The notes: a model not told the origin generated them from the letters alone. 64,000 bases of DNA from an uncultured Lachnospiraceae bacterium (GCA_910579465.1 CAJTUB010000001.1:526704-590703), one strand, 5' to 3'. Positions 32,415 through 41,885 are shown, counted from the stretch's first letter. A program made the numbers and translations.

Positions 32415-32795
32415 ATGTTGAAGGTAGTGTTAATCGGTCTGGCGGCAGTATTTATGATTTCGCTGCTAAAGGCGGGAAAGCCGGAGTTTGCAATGGCGGT
32501 CAGTCTTGGCGCCTGTACCCTTCTGCTGCTTTATGCAGGCGGAAGTCTTGCAAATATTGTAGGGGAATTGAAGAAGCTGTTCGGGTATATTAAGCTGCCG
32601 GGCGGGTATTTGTCCATTCTCTTGAAAATACTGGGCATTTCCTATCTTGCAGAGTTCGGTTCCGCGCTTTGTAAGGATGCGGGGCAGAGCGCCGTCAGTG
32701 CACAGATTGAGCTTGTGGGAAAGTTAGCAATTCTGGCACTCAGTATGCCTGTGGTGACTTCTTTGTTTGAGGCAATCAGCCAGATGACATTGTAG
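32415..32795 (+). CDS. spoIIIAD: Stage III sporulation protein AD
   Basis: This 126-residue membrane protein has about three to four hydrophobic segments and the family stretch LLKILGISYLAEFGSALCKDAGQSAVSAQIELVGKL, here split into its recognisable halves. It is similar in kind to SpoIIIAC. It lies 9 bp after spoIIIAC, in the same operon. Confidence 0.93.
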   Translation: MLKVVLIGLAAVFMISLLKAGKPEFAMAVSLGACTLLLLYAGGSLANIVGELKKLFGYIKLPGGYLSILLKILGISYLAEFGSALCKDAGQSAVSAQIELVGKLAILALSMPVVTSLFEAISQMTL

Positions 32796-32808
32796 CGGAG
32801 GAAGGCGG

Positions 32809-33864
32809 ATGAATACGGATTATTTTTCAATAGACTATTCAGAATTAGATACAGCTGTAGAACGATTGCTTCCGCAGAAGGAAATTCCGGGATTTTCAGA
32901 GATTATTACCGGCTTTTTGAACGGAAAAATCCCGTTTGACGAGCTCTTTTCTTCGCTTGCTTCATCGGGATATCAGGGGATGCTATATGGCTTTCTCGGA
33001 GTGAAGGAACTGCTTTTTATCGCTGCTGCGGCAGCGGTGTTTTATATCCTGTCCAAAACAGGAAAGCAGGGACAGGCTGCCCAGACCGGCTTTTTTGTGG
33101 CGTATCTGCTGATTGTGGCGGGAACCTTCCAGATTTATGAGGTTTCACGGATGATTGTAAGCGAGACGCTGACCGCGCTGATTGATTTTATGAAGGTGCT
33201 GCTGCCGGCCTACTGTACCGGGGTCGCAGTTGCCGCAGGAGGCTTCAGCGCTTCCGTATTTTATCAGGCGGCAATGTTAGGTGTTACCGTCGTCAGTATT
33301 GTTTTAAGGGATGTGATTCTGCCGGTCATCGGATTGTATTTTACACTTTCGGTATTAAACCGGATTCTGGAGGAGGATTTTTTATCAAAGCTTGCAGGGC
33401 TGTTCTATTCGATGGCAGATAATTTAATGAAGATTTCCATTGCGGCAGTGCTCGGAATCGGAACGATTCAGGGAATGATTGCACCGGCGGCGGATGCGGT
33501 AAAGCGTTCCGCAATCATAAAAACGGCAGGCTCCATTCCGGTCGTAGGGGATTTGCTGGACGGTACGACACAGACAGTGCTGGCCGCGGGTGTCCTGTTG
33601 AAAAATACGATTGGTGCCGCAGGCGCGGTGTTTGTATTTTTCATTTGCTTTGTCCCGCTGCTGCGGGTCGGGATTGCAAATATCTCCCTGCGGTTTGGCG
33701 CCGCAGTGCTGCAGCCGATTTCGGACAAGCGGATTACGGACTGTCTCAGCTATGCGGCAAAGGCGCACCGGCTTTTGATAAAGCTTTTGTTATATACGAT
33801 GCTGCTGTTTCTGGTTACGATTCTTTTAATTGCGGTTCTGACGGGCAGTAAAGGAGGAGGCTGA
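32809..33864 (+). CDS. spoIIIAE: Stage III sporulation protein AE
   Basis: This 351-residue polytopic protein has about seven membrane segments after an N-terminal part facing outside the membrane (about 1-55). Family stretches are LLPAYCTGVAVAAGG (about 133-147) and RSAIIKTAGSIPVVGDLLDGTTQT (about 233-256). A strongly hydrophobic C-terminal segment precedes GSKGGG. It forms the main membrane body of the mother-cell side of the channel. The stop (33862-33864) overlaps the next ATG by one base. Confidence 0.94.
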   Translation: MNTDYFSIDYSELDTAVERLLPQKEIPGFSEIITGFLNGKIPFDELFSSLASSGYQGMLYGFLGVKELLFIAAAAAVFYILSKTGKQGQAAQTGFFVAYLLIVAGTFQIYEVSRMIVSETLTALIDFMKVLLPAYCTGVAVAAGGFSASVFYQAAMLGVTVVSIVLRDVILPVIGLYFTLSVLNRILEEDFLSKLAGLFYSMADNLMKISIAAVLGIGTIQGMIAPAADAVKRSAIIKTAGSIPVVGDLLDGTTQTVLAAGVLLKNTIGAAGAVFVFFICFVPLLRVGIANISLRFGAAVLQPISDKRITDCLSYAAKAHRLLIKLLLYTMLLFLVTILLIAVLTGSKGGG

Positions 33865-34457
33865 TGGATGCGCTTGTTTCTTATGCGAAGAAGGTATTAT
33901 TTTTCCTCCTGTTTGTCAATCTGATGATGCAGCTGTTAAAGGGAAGCGCTTACGAGCGGTTTGTGCGTCCTGTCTGCGGCATGATCCTGGTTATACTGAT
34001 TTTATCCCCGGTACTGCGTCTTTTTGGCATGGACGACCGGGTGCTTGCGCAGGCAGAACAGAAAATTTCGCTTCTGCTGGCACAGAGCCATACAGATTTT
34101 ACAGTACCGGAGGAGGCAGGTTATGAGTTTGCAGTCCTGGAGGAATATAAGAAGGAGCTGACGGCGCAGTTGGCAGGGACTCTGGCAGAGGAGGGAATTA
34201 CTTTGATTTCAGCGGATTTTACCGTTTCGGCAGAGGAAAAGGACTTCGGTACGGTGCGGGGGCTGTATCTGACTGCTTCCGTAAAGAAAGAAGGTTCCGG
34301 AGGGACAATTGAAATTGCACCAATCGTATTTGAACGGGAGCAGGAAGAAAAAGCGGCAAGTGCAAAAGAAATTCGTATAAAGGACATGCTTGCGGACTTC
34401 TATAATCTGGAACAGGATAATATATATGTTAGTATCAAGGAGGAAAAGGATGGATAA
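33864..34457 (+). CDS. spoIIIAF: Stage III sporulation protein AF
   Basis: This 197-residue protein has two N-terminal membrane segments (about 9-25 and 36-55) and a C-terminal domain (about 75-197) outside the membrane. It is the ring-forming (RBM-like) type known for SpoIIIAF and AG. GGAGGAGGCTG precedes the ATG. Its end overlaps spoIIIAG by 8 bp. Confidence 0.92.
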   Translation: MDALVSYAKKVLFFLLFVNLMMQLLKGSAYERFVRPVCGMILVILILSPVLRLFGMDDRVLAQAEQKISLLLAQSHTDFTVPEEAGYEFAVLEEYKKELTAQLAGTLAEEGITLISADFTVSAEEKDFGTVRGLYLTASVKKEGSGGTIEIAPIVFEREQEEKAASAKEIRIKDMLADFYNLEQDNIYVSIKEEKDG

Positions 34458-34992
34458 AAAGACAAAGAAAGAACCCGGTATCAAGGAGTGGGCAATCATT
34501 CTTGCTGCGGGAGCACTGCTTTTGCTTTTATCCGTACCTGATTTGTTTCGTGGAAAGGAAGACGAAGCAGCAGACTCCAAAGCGGTTATACAGCAAAACG
34601 TCACACAGCAGAAAAGCTATGCGGAGCAGATGGAAGAAAAGCTGGAGGAACTGCTTTTAAAGGTAAAGGGGGTTACCTCGGCAAAGGTTCTCATTACCGT
34701 AAAATCAACGACGGAAAAAATTGTTCTGCAGGATACCGAAACCAATACGGAGAGCTTACAGGAAGAAGACGGAGGAGGTGGGCTTCGCAGTTCGCAAAAG
34801 GTGATGGAGGAAACAAAGACGGTACTGTCAGGGGAAAAGGAACCGTATCTGACGAAGGAGCTGACGCCGGAGGTGGCAGGGGTTGTCATCGTTCTCTCCG
34901 GGGCAGAGGCGGAAAACGTGCTTGCAATAGCAGAGGCGGTACAGGCATTATTTAATATTCCGGCACATAAGGTAAAGATAATAAACAATTGA
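34450..34992 (+). CDS. spoIIIAG: Stage III sporulation protein AG
   Basis: This 180-residue protein has one N-terminal membrane segment (about 14-33, AIILAAGALLLLLSVPDLF) and a ring-building domain (about 55-180: KLEELLLKVKGVTSAKVLIT, PEVAGVVIVLSGAEAENV, IPAHKVKII). SpoIIIAG forms a large ring in the space between the two cells. It starts at the ATG at 34450 (AAGGAGGAAAAGG upstream), inside the end of spoIIIAF. Confidence 0.94.
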   Translation: MDKKTKKEPGIKEWAIILAAGALLLLLSVPDLFRGKEDEAADSKAVIQQNVTQQKSYAEQMEEKLEELLLKVKGVTSAKVLITVKSTTEKIVLQDTETNTESLQEEDGGGGLRSSQKVMEETKTVLSGEKEPYLTKELTPEVAGVVIVLSGAEAENVLAIAEAVQALFNIPAHKVKIINN

Positions 34993-35005
34993 TTTGGAGG
35001 TCAGA

Positions 35006-35689
35006 ATGAAAGGGATTTTTAAGAAAAACCAGGTGATTATTACGGCACTGGCACTTATGATAGCGGTTGCCGGGTATCTTCAGATGGCAGGGGATACGAA
35101 AAAGGACGATGCAAAGCAGGCGATAACTCCGGGAAATCAGACAGAAGGGTACTATCAGTTTTCAGCCGGGGACATTTCGGATGAGGATATGAACGGAGGA
35201 CAGCTTGCCCTGGACGAAAACGAAAAAGCAAAACAGACGTCAGTAGGAGTACAGGGCGGGGATAAGGTAAGCGACGGAAGCGACCTGGTAGAAGACCCGG
35301 GAGAAGCGGTTTTAGTCAGCACGACAATCCGCGGGGATTATGCAGTCAATGCAAAGCTGAACCGGGAACAGACAAGGGCAAAGAACAAAGAGGTTTTAAT
35401 GAATCTGCTCGGGGATACCAGCATTTCGGAGGAGCAGAAGCAGGAGACTATCGACGTTTTGCTTGAAATGACTGCAATTTCCGAAAAAGAACAGGCAGCG
35501 GAGCTTCTGTTAGAAGCAAAGGGATTTGCCGATGCGGTAGTGAATATTGTGGGCGAGGAAGTCGATGTTGTAATCAATGCGACGAGTGTGACCGACCGCC
35601 AGATTGCACAGATTGAAGATATTGTTATGAGAAAGACGGGAGCAGGAGCAGAACATATTGTAATTATGGCAGCGGTGCAGGAGGATTAG
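35006..35689 (+). CDS. spoIIIAH: Stage III sporulation protein AH
   Basis: This 227-residue protein has one N-terminal membrane segment (about 8-27) and a long disordered acidic linker (about 30-110). A C-terminal YscJ/FliF-like domain (about 115-227) includes QTIDVLLEMTAISEKEQAAE and VVINATSVTDRQIAQIEDIV. This domain pairs with SpoIIQ from the forespore. GGAGG lies 5 nt before the ATG at 35006. It is last in the spoIIIA operon. Confidence 0.95.
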   Translation: MKGIFKKNQVIITALALMIAVAGYLQMAGDTKKDDAKQAITPGNQTEGYYQFSAGDISDEDMNGGQLALDENEKAKQTSVGVQGGDKVSDGSDLVEDPGEAVLVSTTIRGDYAVNAKLNREQTRAKNKEVLMNLLGDTSISEEQKQETIDVLLEMTAISEKEQAAELLLEAKGFADAVVNIVGEEVDVVINATSVTDRQIAQIEDIVMRKTGAGAEHIVIMAAVQED

Positions 35690-35732
35690 TTTTCGGAAAC
35701 TCAAGAAAACACTTTTCAATTTCCGAAATAGA

Positions 35733-35741
35733 TGGTATACT
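35733..35741 (+). promoter_or_regulatory. Extended -10 promoter of asp23-nusB-xse operon
   Basis: TGGTATACT (35733-35741) is an extended -10; the -35 17 bp upstream (TTTTCA) is weak. In the leader GCGCCG (35766-35771) and CGGCGC (35785-35790) form a short stem before the Shine-Dalgarno. Confidence 0.55.
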
Positions 35742-35810
35742 ATATATAATTGAGATGAATTTGCGGCGCCGGGAACGTAGTTTTCGGCGCTGTAAGGAAC
35801 GGAGGCGGTT

Positions 35811-36203
35811 ATGGCAAAGGAAAATGAAGCGAGGAACGCAAGCTGGTCCTCAAAGGAAGTATCTTCCATTGGGAATGTGATGATAGCAGATGATGTGATT
35901 GCAACGGTTGCAGGACTGGCGGCAACGGAGGTCGAAGGAGTTTCTGCCATGCAGGGCAATCTGACAAACGAGCTGGTTGGCAGGCTTGGAATGAAGAACC
36001 TGACGAAAGGAGTCAGGATTGAGTTAGAGAAAGATACTGTTTCGGTGGATTTGTCAGTGCAGATGCGTTATGGCTACAGCATCCCGAAGACCTGTAAGGC
36101 GATTCAGGAGCGTGTGAAGAATGCGATTGAAAATATGGTGGGGCTTTCCGTATCGGTTGTCAATGTTCACATTGTAGGCGTCGATACAACTATCACAAGA
36201 TAA
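35811..36203 (+). CDS. Asp23/Gls24 family envelope stress protein
   Basis: This 130-residue member of the Asp23/Gls24 (DUF322) family shows GNVMIADDVIATVAGLAATEVEGV near the start, a central KNLTKGVRIELEKDTVSVDLSV and the end SVVNVHIVGVDTT. Such proteins are cytoplasmic, often membrane-associated, and linked to cell-wall stress. It heads the nusB-xseA operon, as in many Clostridia. GGAGGCGGTT precedes the ATG. Confidence 0.92.
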   Translation: MAKENEARNASWSSKEVSSIGNVMIADDVIATVAGLAATEVEGVSAMQGNLTNELVGRLGMKNLTKGVRIELEKDTVSVDLSVQMRYGYSIPKTCKAIQERVKNAIENMVGLSVSVVNVHIVGVDTTITR

Positions 36204-36214
36204 GGGAGATTTTT

Positions 36215-36661
36215 ATGACAAGGCGCGAATTAAGGGAACATACCTTCATTTTGTTGTTCCGCAGGGATTTTTACAGTACGGAAGAAATGGAGGAACAGCT
36301 CTCTTTCTATTTTGACGGGGTGGATTTATCCGAGGATGCGGACGGGCAGGGCCGCAGGCGTTTTTTGTCCGCACCGGCAGGGGAGGATGCGGAGGAAGTA
36401 AAGAACCGTTTTTATGAAGTCTGCCGCCATCGTGACGAAATCGACGCGATGCTTGTGGAAGCGACAAGCGGCTGGCGTCTGGAACGTATCGGAAAGGTTG
36501 AGCTTACGTTACTCCGTCTGGCGTTGTTTGAGATGCGTTTTGATGAAAGGATTCCGGACAAGGTAGCAATCAACGAGGCTGTGGAGCTTGCAAAGAAGTA
36601 CGGAACGGAGACGTCAGCCGGCTTTATCAACGGTATTTTGGCAAAACTGGTAGAAGAATAA
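36215..36661 (+). CDS. nusB: Transcription antitermination protein NusB
   Basis: This 148-residue all-helical RNA-binding factor joins NusE/S10 in rRNA antitermination. Family stretches are MTRRELREHTFILLFRRDF at the start, then GWRLERIGKVELTLLRLALFEM, and PDKVAINEAVELAKKYGTE with FINGILAKL at the end. Its length is normal. It lies 11 bp after asp23 and 21 bp before xseA. Confidence 0.96.
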   Translation: MTRRELREHTFILLFRRDFYSTEEMEEQLSFYFDGVDLSEDADGQGRRRFLSAPAGEDAEEVKNRFYEVCRHRDEIDAMLVEATSGWRLERIGKVELTLLRLALFEMRFDERIPDKVAINEAVELAKKYGTETSAGFINGILAKLVEE

Positions 36662-36682
36662 ACATACAGACAGGAGGAGTGG

Positions 36683-37912
36683 ATGAACCAGCCGGTTTTT
36701 TCAGTCAGTCAGATAAACGGGTATATTAAACAGATGTTTTTGAAGAATGACGGGTTACGGCAGGTTGCCGTAAAAGGCGAAGTGTCAAATTGCAAGTATC
36801 ATTCTTCGGGACATCTGTATTTTACGATTAAGGATAACGCCGGACAGTTATCCTGTGTTATGTTTGCAAATGCCTGCAGGGGGCTTTCTTTTACCCTGGA
36901 GGGAGGACAAAGTGTCATTGTGTTCGGAAGTATCCAGGTATATGAGCGGGACGGAAAGTACCAGCTCTATGCAGAGGAAATCAGAAAAGACGGAATCGGG
37001 CAGCTCTACGAACAGACGGAGTTATTAAAGCGGCGTCTGGAAGCGGAAGGGCTGTTTGCCGCAGAACATAAAAAGCCGGTGCCGGTTTATGCAAAGACTG
37101 TAGGTATCATTACGGCAAAGACAGGAGCAGCAATCCGTGACATTGTGCAGATTGCAAGGCGCCGGAATCCTTATGTGCAGCTGCTGCTGCAGCCGGCCGT
37201 TGTGCAGGGGGAGGCGGCGCCGGAGAGTCTGGTCCGGGCGCTTCTGGCACTTGATGAGCTGCATCCGGATGTGATTATTATCGGCAGAGGCGGCGGGAGC
37301 GCAGAGGACCTGATGGCATTCAATGAGGAGTCTGTCGTGCGTGCCGTAGCAGGGTGCAGGACCCCGGTCATCAGTGCCGTCGGCCATGAAACCGACGTGT
37401 CGCTGACGGACTTTGCCGCGGATTTGCGCGCACCGACACCGAGTGCGGCGGCAGAGCTGGCGGTGTTTGAATACCGGCTGTTTGCAGAAGAGCTGGCAGA
37501 GTTCCATACGGACCTTATTTATACGATGCGCCGGAAGGTTGCGTCAGTGCGGGCACGGGCGGAAGCGGCCGGAGAGAAGCTTGCAAGGGTAGGGCCGTTC
37601 GGAGCGGTAAAGGAAAAGAAGCTGCAGCTTGCCCATATGCGGGAATCGATAGGACAGGCCATAAACAGACATCTTGTACGGCAGAAGCACCGTCTGGAGC
37701 TGCTTGCGGGACGTCTTCATGCCGTGTCGCCTGCTGCAAGGCTTTCGGGCGGCTATGCCTATGTTACGGGAAAGGAAGGACGTCCTTTAAAGTCGGTTGC
37801 AGAGGTGGAGCCGGAGGATACTGTCAGGGTATCCTTACAGGACGGTTCGTTTACGGCAAAGGTAGAACATAAGGAAATGGGATACGGAAAGGAGATGCCA
37901 GCCAATGAGTGA
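36683..37912 (+). CDS. xseA: Exodeoxyribonuclease VII large subunit
   Basis: This 409-residue protein has an N-terminal OB fold (about 1-100: FSVSQINGYIKQMF, VKGEVSNCKYHSSGHLYF) and a catalytic core (about 125-320) with TAKTGAAIRDIV, IIIGRGGGSAEDLMAFNEE and AVGHETDVSLTDFAADLRAPTPSAAAE. It degrades single-stranded DNA to oligonucleotides in complex with XseB. The family is about 400-450 residues long, so it is complete. Its end overlaps xseB by 8 bp. Confidence 0.96.
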   Translation: MNQPVFSVSQINGYIKQMFLKNDGLRQVAVKGEVSNCKYHSSGHLYFTIKDNAGQLSCVMFANACRGLSFTLEGGQSVIVFGSIQVYERDGKYQLYAEEIRKDGIGQLYEQTELLKRRLEAEGLFAAEHKKPVPVYAKTVGIITAKTGAAIRDIVQIARRRNPYVQLLLQPAVVQGEAAPESLVRALLALDELHPDVIIIGRGGGSAEDLMAFNEESVVRAVAGCRTPVISAVGHETDVSLTDFAADLRAPTPSAAAELAVFEYRLFAEELAEFHTDLIYTMRRKVASVRARAEAAGEKLARVGPFGAVKEKKLQLAHMRESIGQAINRHLVRQKHRLELLAGRLHAVSPAARLSGGYAYVTGKEGRPLKSVAEVEPEDTVRVSLQDGSFTAKVEHKEMGYGKEMPANE

Positions 37913-38150
37913 GAAGGAAGAGGAGCGTAAAACCACAACAAGAAAAAAGACAGAGAAGAAAGCAGAAAAAAAGCGGACGATAGAAGAGCTTTTCTGGGAG
38001 CTGGATACGGTAACATCGGAATTAGAAGCAGAGGAGCTTCCGCTCGAGGAGGCATTTTTAAAGTACCGCAAGGGGATGGAGCTTTTAAAGGAGTGTAATG
38101 CCGCAGTGGATATGGTGGAGAAAGAATTGCGGATTTTGGAGGAAGCCTGA
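37905..38150 (+). CDS. xseB: Exodeoxyribonuclease VII small subunit
   Basis: This 81-residue protein has a Lys/Glu/Arg/Thr-rich N-terminal extension (about 1-25). The XseB helical hairpin follows (IEELFWELDTVTSELEAEEL, then PLEEAFLKYRKGMELLKECN). It binds XseA in several copies. It overlaps xseA by 8 bp at the start and ispA by one base at the end, so translation is coupled. Confidence 0.94.
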   Translation: MSEKEEERKTTTRKKTEKKAEKKRTIEELFWELDTVTSELEAEELPLEEAFLKYRKGMELLKECNAAVDMVEKELRILEEA

Positions 38151-39031
38151 TGGAGTTTGAGGAACAAAGAGCGCAGAAGACGGAGGAAGTAAACCGGATT
38201 CTTGGACGGTATTTTCCTGAGGAAACAGGAGAGGAGCATCTTCTTTGTGAAGCGATGAACTACAGTGTGGCGGCGGGCGGAAAGCGGCTCAGGCCGGTGC
38301 TGTTGTTAGAGACCTTCCGGATGTTTGGCGGAGAGGGTTCCTCCGCAGAGCCGTTTGCGGCGGCAATCGAGCTGATTCATACCTATTCTCTGGTGCATGA
38401 TGACCTTCCGGCAATGGACAATGACCGTTACCGCAGGGGAAAGCTTACGACACATGCAAAGTTCGGAGAGGCAGTCGGGATTCTTGCAGGGGATGCCTTA
38501 TTAAATTATGCATTTGAAATTATGAGTGACGCGGTTTGTGAACAGGGGATGCGTGCCGCAAAGGCAATGAGCATCCTTGCGGCAAAGGCTGGTGTGCGCG
38601 GAATGATTGCAGGCCAGACGGTGGATTTGGTGTATACCGGGAAGCCGCTTTCCGTGGAGCTTTTGGACTATATTAACGAGCGGAAGACCTCGGCTCTTTT
38701 ATGCGCCGCGCTGATGGCAGGCGCAGCGCTTGCAGGGGCAAAAGAGGAGGAACTCCGTATTCTGGAGCAGGTGGGAACATATGCCGGGCTGGCATTTCAA
38801 ATCAAGGACGATATCTTAGATGTAACCGGAGATGAAGCGAAGCTGGGAAAGCCGCTGCACAGTGATGAAAAGAATGAAAAAACTACTTATGTGGCTTTGA
38901 CCGGAATAGAAGAAGCAGAGAAAAAGGTGCGGCAGTATTCCGGACAGGCGGCAGAGTTGTTAGATAGGCTGCCTTACCGGAATCCGTTTTTAAAGGAACT
39001 GCTGCTGTATCTGGCAGAGAGGAACTATTAA
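38150..39031 (+). CDS. ispA: Polyprenyl (farnesyl/geranyl) diphosphate synthase
   Basis: This 293-residue all-helical prenyltransferase condenses IPP with allylic diphosphates. The first aspartate motif is HDDLPAMDND (about 83-92), the second is QIKDDILDVTGD (about 217-228), and AAGGKRLRPVLLLE (about 41) binds IPP. Its place between xseB and dxs is the usual Clostridia and Bacillus order and points to farnesyl diphosphate synthase. Chain length is not provable by eye. Confidence 0.95.
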   Translation: MEFEEQRAQKTEEVNRILGRYFPEETGEEHLLCEAMNYSVAAGGKRLRPVLLLETFRMFGGEGSSAEPFAAAIELIHTYSLVHDDLPAMDNDRYRRGKLTTHAKFGEAVGILAGDALLNYAFEIMSDAVCEQGMRAAKAMSILAAKAGVRGMIAGQTVDLVYTGKPLSVELLDYINERKTSALLCAALMAGAALAGAKEEELRILEQVGTYAGLAFQIKDDILDVTGDEAKLGKPLHSDEKNEKTTYVALTGIEEAEKKVRQYSGQAAELLDRLPYRNPFLKELLLYLAERNY

Positions 39032-39059
39032 GGGCTGCAAAGGCTCCGGAGGCAGAGAA

Positions 39060-40946
39060 ATGAATGGATTGCTGGAATTAATCAATCAACCGAATGATAT
39101 AAAAAAAATAGAGGAAAAAGATTATGCGAGGCTGGCAAAAGAAATCCGTGCCTTTCTGGTCCAGAGCGTCAGTAAGAACGGCGGACATCTTGCTTCCAAC
39201 CTGGGGGCAGTAGAGCTTACGATGGCGCTGCATCTTGTGATGGATTTTCCGGAGGACAGGCTGGTTTTTGATGTCGGACATCAGGCATATACCCATAAAA
39301 TCCTGACAGGACGGAGGAAGGACTTTGCGACACTCCGCTGCTATGAAGGCTTAAGCGGTTTTCCGAAGCGCAGGGAGAGTGACTGTGATGCGTTTGATAC
39401 CGGGCACAGCTCTACCTCCGTTTCTGCGGCAGCCGGGATTGCGACAGCAAGGGACCTTGAGGGGAAGCATTACCGGGTCGCCGCAGTTATCGGCGACGGG
39501 GCGCTTTCAGGCGGCATGGCGTATGAAGCCTTAAACCATATCGGCGGCAGCCGTTCTAACCTGCTCATTGTATTAAATGACAACCATATGTCCATTTCAG
39601 AGAACATCGGCGGTATGGCGACCTATCTCGGAAGGCTCCGTACCAATACGAAGTATGTCGGGTTTAAGGATGACCTGGAGCAGACACTGCGGAAGACCCG
39701 TTTCGGGACAAAGCTGGTCTATAAGCTGAAGCGTTCCAAGGATTCCATCAAGCATCTGATTGTGCCGGGAATGTTTTTTGAGGATATGGGAATTACGTAT
39801 ATCGGTCCTATCGACGGACATAACATAGAACTGATGGTGCGTGCGTTCCGCACCGCGTTTGCGGCAAATAAGCCGGTGCTTGTGCATGTGGTAACAGAAA
39901 AGGGTCATGGGTACGGCTTTGCCAAAAAGGACCCGAGCACCTTTCATGGAATCGGGCCGTTTCATATTAAGACCGGAAAGGTATTGGAGACGTCAAGGGA
40001 GGCAAGCTATACCGATGTCTTTTCGGAGGCAGTCTGTGCGTTGGCAGAGAAAAATGAAAGGATTGCGGCAATTACTGCGGCAATGCCGCAGGGGACGGGG
40101 CTTTCGGAGTTTGCAAAGCGGTATCCGGAGCGCTTTTTTGATGTCGGGATTGCGGAGGAGCATGCAGTGACGTTTGCGGCAGGGCTGGCTGCAGGAGGCT
40201 ACCAGCCGGTTGTGGCGGTATACTCAACCTTTTTACAGCGTGCCTATGACCAGATTGTGCATGATGTCTGTGTCGGCGGACTGCCGGTGATTTTTGCAGT
40301 GGACCGTGCCGGGATTGTCGGAAATGACGGGGAAACGCACCAGGGGATTTTAGATATTTCTTATCTGACGCATATTCCGGGTATGACCGTAATGGCGCCC
40401 CGGGACGGTGCGGAGTTGAAGCAGATGCTTTTCTTTGCGTCAGAGTTAAAAAAGCCGGTGGCAATCCGCTATCCGCGCGGCGCTGCCCGTGATATTGCGG
40501 AGTGTCCGCTGACGCCGCTTGTATACGGCAGGGCGGAGGTACTGTACGAGGAGTACGGGGAAGCAGGAAAGCAGCAGGGGATTGCACTGTTGGCGTTCGG
40601 AAGCATGGTCGAAACGGCATTAAAGGTCAGGGAGCTGCTTCATACCGAAGCGTACGGTGTTACCGTAGTAAACATGCGGTTTGTTTCGCCGCTTGACACA
40701 GAGCTGCTTGACCGGTTGGCAGAGCGCTGCCATATGCTTGTCACGATGGAGGAAAATGTCCATGCGGGCGGCTTTGGCGAAAAGGCGGCGGCGTATTTTG
40801 CAGAGCGTGGAACATGTGTGCATCTGAAAAGTATTGCACTTCCGGACCATTATATTGAGCACGGGGACGCCGGGGTGCTGCGGCAGAAGTACGGACTGAC
40901 GGCGGAAGAGATTGCCGGAGAGATAAGGCTCGCGGAGTGCGGCTAA
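39060..40946 (+). CDS. dxs: 1-deoxy-D-xylulose-5-phosphate synthase
   Basis: This 628-residue thiamine-diphosphate enzyme starts the MEP isoprenoid pathway from pyruvate and glyceraldehyde 3-phosphate. Seen are GGHLASNLGAVELTMALH (about 41), the ThDP-Mg motif GDGALSGGMAYEALNHIGG with NDNHMSIS (about 145-180), GIAEEHAVTFAAGLA with the catalytic Glu (about 365), and the C-terminal transketolase domain (MEENVHAGGFGE). Its length is normal. GGAGGCAGAGA precedes the ATG. Confidence 0.96.
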   Translation: MNGLLELINQPNDIKKIEEKDYARLAKEIRAFLVQSVSKNGGHLASNLGAVELTMALHLVMDFPEDRLVFDVGHQAYTHKILTGRRKDFATLRCYEGLSGFPKRRESDCDAFDTGHSSTSVSAAAGIATARDLEGKHYRVAAVIGDGALSGGMAYEALNHIGGSRSNLLIVLNDNHMSISENIGGMATYLGRLRTNTKYVGFKDDLEQTLRKTRFGTKLVYKLKRSKDSIKHLIVPGMFFEDMGITYIGPIDGHNIELMVRAFRTAFAANKPVLVHVVTEKGHGYGFAKKDPSTFHGIGPFHIKTGKVLETSREASYTDVFSEAVCALAEKNERIAAITAAMPQGTGLSEFAKRYPERFFDVGIAEEHAVTFAAGLAAGGYQPVVAVYSTFLQRAYDQIVHDVCVGGLPVIFAVDRAGIVGNDGETHQGILDISYLTHIPGMTVMAPRDGAELKQMLFFASELKKPVAIRYPRGAARDIAECPLTPLVYGRAEVLYEEYGEAGKQQGIALLAFGSMVETALKVRELLHTEAYGVTVVNMRFVSPLDTELLDRLAERCHMLVTMEENVHAGGFGEKAAAYFAERGTCVHLKSIALPDHYIEHGDAGVLRQKYGLTAEEIAGEIRLAECG

Positions 40947-40960
40947 GCAAAGGAGAGAAC

Positions 40961-41830
40961 ATGCCCGAAAAGAAAAAAGAGCGACTGGATGTGTTGCTGG
41001 TCCGCCGGAATATGGCAGAGTCGAGAGAAAAGGCGAAGGCGTATATTATGGCGGGCAATGTTTTTGTAAATGGAAGCAGGGAGGATAAGGCAGGGACTGT
41101 CGTGCCTGAGGAGGCGCTCGTGGAGCTGCGCGGGCTTGCCATGAAGTATGTCAGCCGGGGCGGGTTTAAGTTAGAAAAGGCGGTGGATTCGTTTGGAATT
41201 GTGCTGGAGGATGCGGTCTGTATGGATGTCGGTTCTTCCACCGGCGGATTTACGGACTGTATGCTGCAAAACGGCGCGCGGAAGGTGTTTGCAGTGGATG
41301 TGGGAACGAACCAGCTTGCATGGCGGCTGCGTACCGACGAACGGGTGGTTTCCATGGAAAAGACGAACATCCGTTATGTTGTGCCGGAGGCTCTTGGCGA
41401 GGCAGTGGACTTTGTATCTGTTGATGTTGCGTTTATTTCACTGACGAAGGTGCTGGAGCCGGTACGGAAGCTGATGAAGGAGCATGCGCGTATTGTATGT
41501 CTGATTAAGCCGCAGTTTGAAGCGGGAAGGGAAAAGGTCGGAAAAAAGGGAGTAGTCAGGGAACGGGAGACGCATCTGGAGGTCATTGAACAGGTGATCC
41601 GTTATGCGGATGCCCTTGGGTTTCTTATGCTGGGACTTGATTATTCGCCAATCCGCGGACCGGAAGGAAATATCGAATATCTGCTGTATATGGAAAAGAG
41701 AGAAAGGTCTGAAGATGCGAAAGAGGCAGGAGAGGAATCAGGGGAAATGCCGTTGTCCGAAGAGGCGGAAGCGCTTCTTTCCATGGCGGATACGGTGACA
41801 AGGAATGCACATGAGACGTTGGAAAAATAG
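40961..41830 (+). CDS. TlyA family rRNA methyltransferase / hemolysin-like
   Basis: This 289-residue protein has an S4 RNA-binding domain (about 5-65, ERLDVLLVRRNMAESREKAK) followed by an FtsJ-like SAM methyltransferase (about 75-255). The SAM loop is CMDVGSSTGGFTDCML (about 92), with VDVAFISLTKVL and LIKPQFEAGREKVGKKGVVRE. TlyA methylates 2'-O positions of 16S and 23S rRNA. A Glu-rich tail of about 35 residues is extra. The ATG at 40961 has AAAGGAGAG upstream and follows the dxs stop by 14 bp. Confidence 0.93.
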   Translation: MPEKKKERLDVLLVRRNMAESREKAKAYIMAGNVFVNGSREDKAGTVVPEEALVELRGLAMKYVSRGGFKLEKAVDSFGIVLEDAVCMDVGSSTGGFTDCMLQNGARKVFAVDVGTNQLAWRLRTDERVVSMEKTNIRYVVPEALGEAVDFVSVDVAFISLTKVLEPVRKLMKEHARIVCLIKPQFEAGREKVGKKGVVRERETHLEVIEQVIRYADALGFLMLGLDYSPIRGPEGNIEYLLYMEKRERSEDAKEAGEESGEMPLSEEAEALLSMADTVTRNAHETLEK

Positions 41831-41856
41831 ACGGACGGAAAGCAGGGGAATTGTAC

Positions 41857-41885
41857 TTGACTTTCCGTTCGTTTGGTTGTAGACT
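41857..41885 (+). promoter_or_regulatory. Promoter of nadK-argR
   Basis: TTGACT (41857-41862), 17 bp, TAGACT (41880-41885). Confidence 0.75.
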